Shown piece after piece: positions 57,693 to 64,000 of a stretch of DNA of 64,000 nt. The position numbers and the translations under genes are program-made. Position 1 is the first letter of the stretch. Each line of letters opens with the position of its first letter. A model generated the notes under the pieces. That model searched no databases and was not told the origin of the DNA. It saw nothing but the letters and a program-made list of their open reading frames with translations. This DNA comes from an uncultured Alphaproteobacteria bacterium (GTDB lineage: Bacteria > Pseudomonadota > Alphaproteobacteria > Caulobacterales > Caulobacteraceae): NCBI GenBank assembly GCA_903860975.1, contig CAIOSI010000032.1, positions 42,738 to 106,737 on the forward strand, read 5' to 3'.

Positions 57693-59249
57693 CTATCCCT
57701 GGCCAACTGAGGGATGGGAGTGGTTCTCGTCGAGTCGCTGAAGAAATGCGTCCGCCTCGGCGAGGATTTCCGCCGCGCGTTCTGGCGGCCACCCAGCAAG
57801 ACTGCGGTAGGGCATCGCCATCCGGGGGTTGGCGGACAGTCGATCTTTTTGTCGGATCAGAAACGCCCAGTAAAGATAGTTGAAAGGGCACGCATTCGGG
57901 CCTTTCTTTTGCCTGACATCATAAGCGCAGCCGGTGCAAAAATCTGACATCCTGTCGATATAGGCCCCCGAAGCGGCATAGGGCTTTGATGCCATCTGCC
58001 CGCCATCCGCAAAGACTGCCATGCCGAGCGTGTTGGGCATCTCCACCCACTCGAACGCATCGGCGTAAACGGCGAGGTACCAGCGCTCGATTTGCCGAGG
58101 CGCGACACCCGCGAGAAGGGCGAAGTTGCCAGTCACCATCAGCCGCTGAATATGATGAGAATAGGCGTATCGAGCCGTCGTGCCGATCGCCTCGCGAAGG
58201 CACCGCATATCGGTTTCGCCAGTCCAATAAAATTCCGGCAGGTCACGGTTTGCATGAAGTGCGTTTTGATCCGCATAGCCTGGCATCAGAGTCCAGTAGA
58301 CGCCCCGAACATATTCCCGCCATCCCAGAACTTGACGCACGAAGCCTTCCGCTGCGTTCAGCGGTGCCGCGCCTTCCCTCCACGCCGCTTCCGCCGACCG
58401 GCAAACTTCGAACGGGGAAAGCAGACCGAGGTTCAATGCCGGCGCTAGCAGAGAGTGGTACAGGAACGGGGTGCCCTGTTTCATGGCGTCCTGATAGTCG
58501 CCGAAATGCGGCAGTCCATGCGCAACGAAATCGTCTAGCGCCAGCAACGCATCGGCCCGCGTCACCGGCCATTCGAAGTCTTGCAGCGCTCCAAAATGAT
58601 CAGGAAAACGGCGTTCGACGAGCGCCATCACCTCTCGTGTTGTTTCGTCCGGCGTAAACCGCAGCCTCACAGGCGGAACAGTACGCGCCGGTAGTCTCTT
58701 GCGATTTGCACGGTCATAGTTCCATTCACCACCTGCAGGCTGATCGCCATCCATCAGAAGTCGATGTTCGCGGCGCATCTCGCGATAAAAATGTTCCATG
58801 CGCCAGCCGCGGCGCCCAGAAGCCCAGGCCGCAAACCGCTCGCGGCTTGCGAAGAAACGATGATCCGAAAGGACGTCGACCGGTACGCCGGTGAATTCAG
58901 CCCAGCCATCGACCAGCGCCTGGACCCGCCATTCAGAGGGCTCCGTTGCGACAATGCGGCTCGGGCGATGTCGCGCAACCGCACGTTGGACCTCGGTTGT
59001 GAAGCTCCCGGTATTGTCGAACGCGTCGAGCTTTACATAGTCAACTGTCAGACCGCGTTGGCGGAGCGTCTCGGCAAAATGGCGCATTGCCGCCAGCACC
59101 AGGACGATCTTCTGCTTATGATGCCTGACGTAGGTGTTTTCCTCCAACACCTCCATCATCAAGACGGCGTCACGTCCTGGATCTAGGGCGTTCAATGCCG
59201 ACAGGTCCAGAGACAGCTGGTCTCCGAGAATAATCCTCAGGACGGTCAC
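57693..59249 (-). CDS. Cryptochrome/photolyase family protein, iron-sulfur type (PhrB-like)
   Basis: The 518-residue protein starts with [18 protein letters not shown], the Rossmann-like start of the FeS-BCP photolyase branch, whose Agrobacterium member PhrB repairs (6-4) photoproducts. The Fe-S cysteines are present: one in MRCLREAIG and three in [20 protein letters not shown]. The FAD-binding helical domain includes [14 protein letters not shown] and [14 protein letters not shown]. The GTG start overlaps the DUF2256 stop (GTGA), so it is third in an SDR-DUF2256-photolyase operon. DNA repair by light is expected; a sensory role is possible. Confidence 0.9.
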   Translation of the reverse strand: MTVLRIILGDQLSLDLSALNALDPGRDAVLMMEVLEENTYVRHHKQKIVLVLAAMRHFAETLRQRGLTVDYVKLDAFDNTGSFTTEVQRAVARHRPSRIVATEPSEWRVQALVDGWAEFTGVPVDVLSDHRFFASRERFAAWASGRRGWRMEHFYREMRREHRLLMDGDQPAGGEWNYDRANRKRLPARTVPPVRLRFTPDETTREVMALVERRFPDHFGALQDFEWPVTRADALLALDDFVAHGLPHFGDYQDAMKQGTPFLYHSLLAPALNLGLLSPFEVCRSAEAAWREGAAPLNAAEGFVRQVLGWREYVRGVYWTLMPGYADQNALHANRDLPEFYWTGETDMRCLREAIGTTARYAYSHHIQRLMVTGNFALLAGVAPRQIERWYLAVYADAFEWVEMPNTLGMAVFADGGQMASKPYAASGAYIDRMSDFCTGCAYDVRQKKGPNACPFNYLYWAFLIRQKDRLSANPRMAMPYRSLAGWPPERAAEILAEADAFLQRLDENHSHPSVGQG

Positions 59250-59422
59250 GACGGGGCCATCCGCGGACCCGACGCGGGTCGAGGGCTCGCCGCACGGCAG
59301 CGCTCCGAACAATATTTCACGTCGGCCCAGTCACGCTCCCATTTTTTTCTCCAGGCAAAGGGACGAGCGCAAACAACGCAGAGTTTGGTCGGCAGATCAG
59401 CCTTGCGACGCATCTTAGTCAT
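59246..59422 (-). CDS. DUF2256 small zinc-ribbon-like protein
   Basis: A 58-residue basic protein: [20 protein letters not shown] then VKYCSERCR, giving two Cys pairs (CxxC and CxxxC) that could hold zinc. DUF2256 genes often sit beside Fe-S photolyase genes. It starts four bases after the SDR stop and its own stop overlaps the photolyase GTG. Function unknown; help with the photolyase cofactor or DNA binding is a guess from context. Confidence 0.85.
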   Translation of the reverse strand: MTKMRRKADLPTKLCVVCARPFAWRKKWERDWADVKYCSERCRAASPRPASGPRMAPS

Positions 59423-59426
59423 CGGA

Positions 59427-60176
59427 TCACCACGCCACTGGCTGGCCGCGCCAGTCGAAAAAACCACCGTTGGCATCGGCCGAGAGTTGATCGACGACGG
59501 CGAGCAGATGTTGAGCCGCCGCGGAGGGGGACTGAACCTCCAACCCAGCTGCCGCGAACGGAGCGGAGAGCGCCGTGGCGACCGTGCCAGGATGCAAGGC
59601 GATGCAAAGTGCGTCCGGAGATCGACGGGCCAATTCAACAGCTGCCGTCCGAACCAGTTGATTGAGAGCGGCTTTGGACGCCCGGTAGGAATACCAGCCT
59701 CCAAGTCGATTATCGCCAATGCTTCCGACCCTCGCAGACAGCGTCGCGAAGACGGCCTTGCCCGATCGCGGCAACCGCGGCAGCACATGCTTCATAATCA
59801 GGGCTGGTCCGATCGCGTTCAGCGTAAAGGACCGCATCAGATTGACCGCATCGAGTTGCCGCCAACTCTTCTCCGGTCCCTGCCGGTCATCGTGCAAAAA
59901 CCCCGTGGCGTCGATCACGAGGCGAAGCTCGCCTCGAGCGGTAGCAAACGCTGCAGCGCGCTCCAGACTGGCCTCGTCCAGCAGGTCAATCGACGGCGAC
60001 GTGCCGCGACTGAACGCGATCACATGCTCGAATCTTCCTGATGCCTGGATGGCCTCGACCAATGACCCTCCGATCCCGCCACTCGCGCCGAAGATGACGG
60101 CCACTCCAGCCTGTGGAAATGACCCAAGCTCAGATTTGGCTTCTGTCTCGGCGAGAGGTTGGCGTCGCTCAGTCAT
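59427..60176 (-). CDS. Short-chain dehydrogenase/reductase in a photolyase operon
   Basis: About 249 residues with [19 protein letters not shown] near residue 25, a shortened NAG region ([10 protein letters not shown]) and Tyr/Lys in [13 protein letters not shown]. This CsgA-like SDR branch commonly sits in photolyase clusters. The start [10 protein letters not shown] at 60176 is preferred over TTG 60203. It is the first gene of the three-gene operon. Substrate unknown. Confidence 0.82.
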   Translation of the reverse strand: MTERRQPLAETEAKSELGSFPQAGVAVIFGASGGIGGSLVEAIQASGRFEHVIAFSRGTSPSIDLLDEASLERAAAFATARGELRLVIDATGFLHDDRQGPEKSWRQLDAVNLMRSFTLNAIGPALIMKHVLPRLPRSGKAVFATLSARVGSIGDNRLGGWYSYRASKAALNQLVRTAAVELARRSPDALCIALHPGTVATALSAPFAAAGLEVQSPSAAAQHLLAVVDQLSADANGGFFDWRGQPVAW

Positions 60177-60371
60177 CGAGGCTTTGCTCCGTCGAAAACC
60201 CAAGATTTCGTTTCGGCAGTCATGGTTGGAAGGTGCGCGCTCTGTTCACTCATGGCACCAGCCCGGCATCTCCACTAACATTCGGCCATTCATAACCTTG
60301 GTGGGTGGTTCAGCCCACGCCAAAAGCCCGACTGATCCTCTGGAGGCCACGCCATTCCTAGCGTTATCGTA

Positions 60372-60791
60372 ATGCCTGAAAACGATCGCCCCGCGCCGCT
60401 CGATGCCGGTGGGTTCATGATCACCGTGTTGGCTTCACGGAAAAACGCCAGCGAATATGAGATTTTTCATCAGGCTGGGCCTGAGGGCAAAGGTCCGGGA
60501 CCGCATTTTCACGCCTGGGATGAGGCCTTCTACGTCCTGGAAGGTGAACTTCATTGTGGCGTGGACGGCATCGAGACGGTGGCCCATGTCGGCGCCCTGG
60601 TGCACGTTCCTGGCGGATCCACGCATTGGTTTCGTTTTGGTGCCGGCGGTGGCGCGGTTTTGGCGATAACCTCGCGGGGAAACGCCTCACAAATGTTCAC
60701 CGACTACGATCAGGGCGTGGATTGGGAAAGCCCTGACCGAGAGCAACTCATCGAAGTTGCGGCGCGGCACGGGCAAACCATAATCAAATGA
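60372..60791 (+). CDS. Cupin domain protein
   Basis: A 139-residue single-domain cupin. Motif 1 is GPGPHFHAWDEAFYVLEGEL with two His and a Glu as metal ligands; motif 2 is VHVPGGSTHWFRFG with the third His. Many such proteins are metal-dependent dioxygenases, isomerases or sugar-binding proteins; nothing here decides. An IS256 remnant begins 51 bases after the stop. Confidence 0.85.
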   Translation: MPENDRPAPLDAGGFMITVLASRKNASEYEIFHQAGPEGKGPGPHFHAWDEAFYVLEGELHCGVDGIETVAHVGALVHVPGGSTHWFRFGAGGGAVLAITSRGNASQMFTDYDQGVDWESPDREQLIEVAARHGQTIIK

Positions 60792-60842
60792 GTTGGTCAG
60801 CGATTCACATCCGGCAGGCTAGCAATTTGAGACCGAGGGCTT

Positions 60843-60995
60843 GGGACTGTCAGGAATTTCGGGTGTGCGGCGGCAAACCGGAACCAAGGAGAAGCCCCAT
60901 GGCTCGACGAAAAGTGCCTTCGATACCTGATGCTATATTAGACCAGCGGTTTGAGGGTGCCGACGCCAAGGCCTGCCCCCGGAGCGTTGCTTGGC
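60843..60995 (+). mobile_element. Second IS256-type left-end remnant
   Basis: It starts with the same GGGACTGTCAGGAATTTCG as the 45890 copy and continues with the same leader and transposase start (MARRKVPSIPDAILD at 60899). After 'GADAK' a small deletion shifts the frame, and similarity ends near 60995. Only about 150 bases remain. It is an older or more decayed copy of the same element. Confidence 0.8.
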
Positions 60996-61082
60996 CCTTT
61001 GCCACCGCCATTTGAGCTGCGCCGTTACCATCTTGCAAAAATATCGGACACTGCACCGTCCACGAAGTAGGAACCCCGCCCC

Positions 61083-62021
61083 ATGATCACTGTCAGGCCG
61101 GCAACAGCCACGGCGGCCAAGGCGTTCTGGATCGATCTGTTCGAGCCTGACGATAGTGACCGCCACCAGGTCGAGACCGGATGCGGGTTGAAGCTGCCAA
61201 CCCGGGCAGACCTGCAGGAGATCGAGAGCTCGAGCCGCCACTATATGGACGGTGGGCGGGTTTTCCTCTCGACCCCTTTTATGACCCTGGACCAGGAAGC
61301 CGGCGTATCGGTCCTCACGCCGGTCGGCTTCGTGCTGGACAAGGACCGGGTCATCACTCAGCGGTTCGGCCATGCCGAACTGTTCTCCAAGCTCGGCAGC
61401 TCTCTGGAAACGCGCTCTGACGTGCGCGGCTGCGAGGCGTTCTGCATCATCATCGAGGCCATGGTCGACCATGCGGCGGATCATCTGGAGGGCATCGGCG
61501 GCGATCTCGACCAGATATCCCGCCTAATCTTCCACAAGTCCACCCCTGCCTGGAGAAAGTCAGTTGACACAAACCTTGAGGTAACCCTGAGCGAAATCGG
61601 GTATTTGGGCGAGCGGATCGGCCAGGTTCGTGGCGCAATCCTGGGTCTGGGCCGGATCCTCCCTTATGTGGCCGAAACTGTGAAGGACTGGCTGTCCGAG
61701 GACCAAATCGCCCGCTTTCGTGTGGCGCGGCAGGACCTGTCGTCCCTCATCGACTACGAAGCCCACCTCGCCAACAAGGTGCAGTTCCTGCTCGACGCCG
61801 TGCTGGGCTTCATCAACATCGACCAGAACAATGTGGTGAAAATTCTAACTATCGTTTCCGTGGTCGGGGTACCACCGGTACTCATCGGAGGCATTTATGG
61901 CATGAATTTCAAGGTGATACCGGAGCTAGGCTGGAAATACGGCTATGCATACGCTCTCGTGTTGATGCTGGTCACAACCTTGGCGCCGTTAGCTTGGTTC
62001 CGCTGGAAGAAATGGTTCTGA
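61083..62021 (+). CDS. CorA family magnesium/divalent cation transporter
   Basis: 312 residues with a long cytoplasmic helical domain and two C-terminal membrane segments. The pore motif is YGMNFK (GMN) after ILTIVSVVGVPPVLIGGIYG, and the protein ends in a basic WFRWKKWF tail. CorA proteins are pentameric Mg2+/Co2+ channels of the inner membrane. The ATG at 61083 follows AGGAACCCCGCCCC. Confidence 0.9.
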   Translation: MITVRPATATAAKAFWIDLFEPDDSDRHQVETGCGLKLPTRADLQEIESSSRHYMDGGRVFLSTPFMTLDQEAGVSVLTPVGFVLDKDRVITQRFGHAELFSKLGSSLETRSDVRGCEAFCIIIEAMVDHAADHLEGIGGDLDQISRLIFHKSTPAWRKSVDTNLEVTLSEIGYLGERIGQVRGAILGLGRILPYVAETVKDWLSEDQIARFRVARQDLSSLIDYEAHLANKVQFLLDAVLGFINIDQNNVVKILTIVSVVGVPPVLIGGIYGMNFKVIPELGWKYGYAYALVLMLVTTLAPLAWFRWKKWF

Positions 62022-62112
62022 CCTGACTTCACTCGAGATCGGACCCGCTATATTTCCGGGCTGGTGGGGGCGGGGCAAGAGGACCTCGCCCCTCGCCGAC
62101 CAGACGATCTTC

Positions 62113-62448
62113 ATGGGCAGGGTCCCCAGGCTACTCCCTCGTTGCCCCCGAAGATTGCTCGGGCTTAAGCTGATTAGGGAATTTCTAGCCTATGTCGGTC
62201 TGGTCAGTTTGGTCGGCGCTTTGGTTGCTGCCATCCTTTTGCAGTATCTACCCGTCGGTCGCGCGTTGCTCTGCATCGCCATCGTAGCATTATGGCTCGG
62301 CTATGCCGACGTCGTAGGGTGTTCGGGCATCGTCGGTGAGCTCAAGCCGCCCAGAGTCGGGCTGCTTGTCGCACCCGTCCAGGGCTTCGCGGTGCGCGTC
62401 CTTTGTCCAAAAACCGGACGGCGTGGCAAAGTCCTCGACGCACGCTAA
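62113..62448 (+). CDS. Possible small membrane protein
   Basis: An open frame of 111 codons with two hydrophobic stretches (AYVGLVSLVGALVAAILLQY and ALLCIAIVALWLGY) after a basic start. I do not recognise the family. The last 45 residues look less protein-like and a minus-strand frame overlaps it, so it could be chance. Confidence 0.35.
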   Translation: MGRVPRLLPRCPRRLLGLKLIREFLAYVGLVSLVGALVAAILLQYLPVGRALLCIAIVALWLGYADVVGCSGIVGELKPPRVGLLVAPVQGFAVRVLCPKTGRRGKVLDAR

Positions 62449-62580
62449 TCCCGCCATGAAAGAGCCCACGATTCCGATCCTCATGATGAGAATCTTCCTG
62501 CCGGAATTGTCGAACGGTGCGACGCAGACGTTGCCCCGTCGATCACCGGCTCGGGATACCGGAAGCCCAGCGCCCGCCCG

Positions 62581-62793
62581 GCGTTCGACGACGAACTGAT
62601 TCGCCTGCATCGGACGAAAGCTCTTGTGACGGGGTTCGGGGCCGTGATGGCCGGCGCAGTGGCCCTCTATCTCGTAGGGCTATACAGGCCCGCATGGGCC
62701 GTCGCCGGCCTGCCACTAATTCTGATGTACGCCGTAGGCGCCGCGGCCCTGCGGTTCGTGTTCCTGGAACGGCGGGCCGAGGCCGATGGCTGA
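62581..62793 (+). CDS. Small membrane protein upstream of an XRE regulator, start unresolved
   Basis: In the frame ending at TGA 62793 the sequence AFDDELIRLHRTKALVTGFG is followed by two membrane segments (AVMAGAVALYLVGLYR, WAVAGLPLILMYAVGAAALR) and LERRAEADG. Membrane proteins of this shape often sit directly ahead of small XRE regulators and overlap them, as here by eight bases. No ATG or GTG lies before AFDDEL in this frame; the first candidates are GTG 62626 and ATG 62647, which would cut off conserved-looking residues. The start may have been lost by mutation. Confidence 0.5.
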   Translation, partial: AFDDELIRLHRTKALVTGFGAVMAGAVALYLVGLYRPAWAVAGLPLILMYAVGAAALRFVFLERRAEADG

Positions 62794-62992
62794 GCGACGC
62801 CTGGGCAATCGACTCAAGGAGACTCGCGTGCGGCTTGCGCTGACGCAGGCTAAGCTGGTCGGCGTCTCACGCAAGACGGTCAACACCATCGAAAACAGCG
62901 TGTTCATCGCCTCGACCATCCTGGCGTTGGCGTTGTCGCGGGCGCTAAATATGCGCGTAGAGGATCTGTTTTTTCTCGTCGAGGGACAATAG
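62786..62992 (+). CDS. Small XRE-type transcriptional regulator with a shortened helix-turn-helix
   Basis: 68 residues. NRLKETRVRLALTQAKLVGV and SRKTVNTIEN match the helix-turn-helix of small Cro/CI-like regulators, and LNMRVEDLFFL is the usual ending. Compared with the normal T-Q-x-x-L-A-x-x-x-G-V-S, three residues are missing between the first helix and V-G-V-S. This would distort the DNA-binding fold. It overlaps the membrane protein gene by eight bases. Confidence 0.7.
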   Translation: MAERRLGNRLKETRVRLALTQAKLVGVSRKTVNTIENSVFIASTILALALSRALNMRVEDLFFLVEGQ

Positions 62993-63053
62993 CAGCAGCG
63001 GACTGTCGGCCAGCTCTGCGTAGCGCGTCCCATTCTCTATCCAGCGACCGTGA

Positions 63054-63329
63054 CTATGCCAGAATCTGAAGTCCGTGCTTCTGGACGATGCTGAGCAGCT
63101 TGAGCGCAGCGCCGCTCGGCTTTTTTGCCCCGGTTTCCCACTTCTCGACCGTGCTCTCGCTGGTGTTGAGGTAGCGGGCGAACAACAGAAGCGCGGCCGC
63201 GGAGTTGCCGCTGAAATGATCGGCCAACGGCAGCGGCGTTGTCGGCCGCACTTTGACAGACCGTGCGAAATCCCCGTCTTCAGTGAGTTGGAAAGCGAAA
63301 TTCAATGACGCAGAAACCTCCATTTGCAT
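63054..63329 (-). CDS. Antitoxin-like XRE protein (YiaG/HigA type), probably degenerate
   Basis: The C-terminal half LLFARYLNTSESTVEKWETG then KKPSGAALKLLSIVQKHGL matches antitoxins of the HigA/YiaG class, which repress their own toxin-antitoxin operon. The region before it should hold the first helix of the fold but reads SGNSAAALLLFARY. The first residues lie antisense to the methyltransferase start. No toxin gene is next to it. It is likely a remnant. Confidence 0.55.
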   Translation of the reverse strand: MQMEVSASLNFAFQLTEDGDFARSVKVRPTTPLPLADHFSGNSAAALLLFARYLNTSESTVEKWETGAKKPSGAALKLLSIVQKHGLQILA

Positions 63330-63624
63330 GGGACGTCCGATACGCAGGCGACACGTTTCTGTTTGGCGTGAAGCCCAACGCCTTCCTCGCCACCCAGGCC
63401 GGACGCCTCGTGCGCGGAGCCAGCGTTCTGGCTGTCGCGGACGGAGAGGGGCGAAACGGGGTCTGGCTGGCGGAACAGGGTTTGGAGGTCCTGTCGATTG
63501 ATGCCTCGTCCGTTGCGCAGGCGAAAGCCACCAAGCTGGCGGAGCAAAGGGGTGTCTCGCTGCAGCTGGAATGCGTCGACTTGGACACTTGGACGTTTCC
63601 TACCAGTCAGTTCGATGTGGTTGG
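63305..63624 (+). pseudogene. Class I SAM-dependent methyltransferase, 3' end cut by an IS
   Basis: From ATG 63305 the protein reads MTQKPPFAWDVRYAGDTFLF, then VLAVADGEGRNGVWLAEQGL, the SAM-binding GxGxG-like motif of TehB/thiol-methyltransferase-like enzymes, and VLSIDASSVAQAKA. Homology ends at SQFDVV near 63622 where IS sequence begins, leaving about 105 of some 200 residues. The enzyme should be inactive. Confidence 0.75.
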
Positions 63625-64000
63625 CCTGCCCCTTCGGGGTGATCCAGTTTCAATGTTAGTGCACAGGGGGCTCTGACGCCAAGGTTGGGTTGGGCGAGCT
63701 CGCGCTTTCCCATCGAGCTGGCGGGCTCGCCCATGGCACGACGCTGCCACCGCGGGGGACGAAGGACTCTGGCGCTGGCGGTCGGTAATTGAGGGAGCTG
63801 TGGGGGCGCACGCCGTTGTAGTGCCGCCGCCAGGCCTCGATCAGGATCTGGGCCTCGGGCAGGCTGTAGAAGATCTCGCCGTCGAGCAGTTCGTCGCGCA
63901 GCTTGCTGTTGAAGCTCTCGCAGTAGCCGTTCTCCCAGGGACTGCCGGGCGCGATGTAGGCGGTCTGAGAGCCGACCGCGGCGATCCATTCGCGCAAGGC
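63622..64000 (-). mobile_element. IS3-family insertion sequence, end of element (continues past the window)
   Basis: The element's end starts about TGGCCTGCCCC at 63621-63631, just inside the broken methyltransferase gene, with its transposase on the minus strand. The other end lies outside the window. Confidence 0.75.
63656..64000 (-). CDS. IS3-family transposase OrfB, C-terminal part
   Basis: The visible 114 residues cover the end of the DDE integrase core: [20 protein letters not shown] with the catalytic Glu, then [20 protein letters not shown] and [17 protein letters not shown]. This is the IS3-type OrfB signature. The reading frame continues off the right edge, so the first two catalytic Asp residues are not visible. 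No stop or shift interrupts the visible part. Confidence 0.9.
   Translation of the reverse strand, partial: ALREWIAAVGSQTAYIAPGSPWENGYCESFNSKLRDELLDGEIFYSLPEAQILIEAWRRHYNGVRPHSSLNYRPPAPESFVPRGGSVVPWASPPARWESASSPNPTLASEPPVH

Noticed and set aside
57253..57891. 212-codon minus-strand frame at the end of the acyl-CoA dehydrogenase gene
   Set aside because: A stretch in the middle (57470-57660) looks somewhat protein-like, but both ends are antisense or out-of-frame shadows of firm genes and no family is recognisable.

Overview
The window is high-GC bacterial chromosome. Gene order and protein families point to an alphaproteobacterium, most likely Caulobacterales (Caulobacter/Phenylobacterium-like). 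Pointers are glnB-glnA, a DEAD-box helicase next to a coiled-coil GGDEF protein, fabD-fabG-acpP-fabF-mltG-yicC-gmk, rpsF-rpsR-rplI, dnaB-alr, radA-cvpA-purF, secreted M61 peptidases and a TonB receptor. The genus is inferred from sequence memory only. I found no rRNA, tRNA or CRISPR array.

1-12.2 kb holds the start of a histidine phosphatase gene, a thiolase-like protein, the nitrogen genes glnB-glnA with a clear terminator, an M61 peptidase, an HSL-type hydrolase and parE. A decayed patch follows (receiver-domain and S41-peptidase remnants), then a secreted haem c/PQQ dehydrogenase resembling polyvinyl alcohol dehydrogenase. 13-29 kb is mostly core: helicase, diguanylate cyclase, enoyl-CoA hydratase, the fatty-acid/cell-wall operon on the minus strand, a frameshifted Zn-alcohol dehydrogenase, a secreted peroxiredoxin, the S6-S18-L9 operon and a TonB receptor. 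29-41 kb carries dnaB-alr, radA-cvpA-purF-transporter-SDR (mostly overlapping), and on the minus strand a TPR protein-bamB-der group. The 3' ends of der and the SDR gene overlap antisense.

41-44 kb contains two adjacent copies of one three-gene plan: small membrane protein, ECF sigma factor, small membrane protein. 47-53.5 kb holds a DabAB-type inorganic-carbon uptake pair, a divergent NhaR-like LysR regulator with a palindrome touching its start codon, and pyrC just behind the regulator. Bicarbonate is a substrate for carbamoyl phosphate, the precursor that feeds PyrC's pathway, so the layout suggests a link between carbon supply and pyrimidine synthesis. That link is inference.

54-64 kb is accessory and partly decaying: an N-terminally incomplete TPR protein, a PilZ protein, an acyl-CoA dehydrogenase, a tightly packed SDR-DUF2256-photolyase operon, a cupin, a CorA transporter, small regulators with damaged domains, and a methyltransferase gene cut by an IS3-family element running off the right edge. 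Two fragments of the same IS256-type element (46 kb and 60.9 kb) keep only their left ends.
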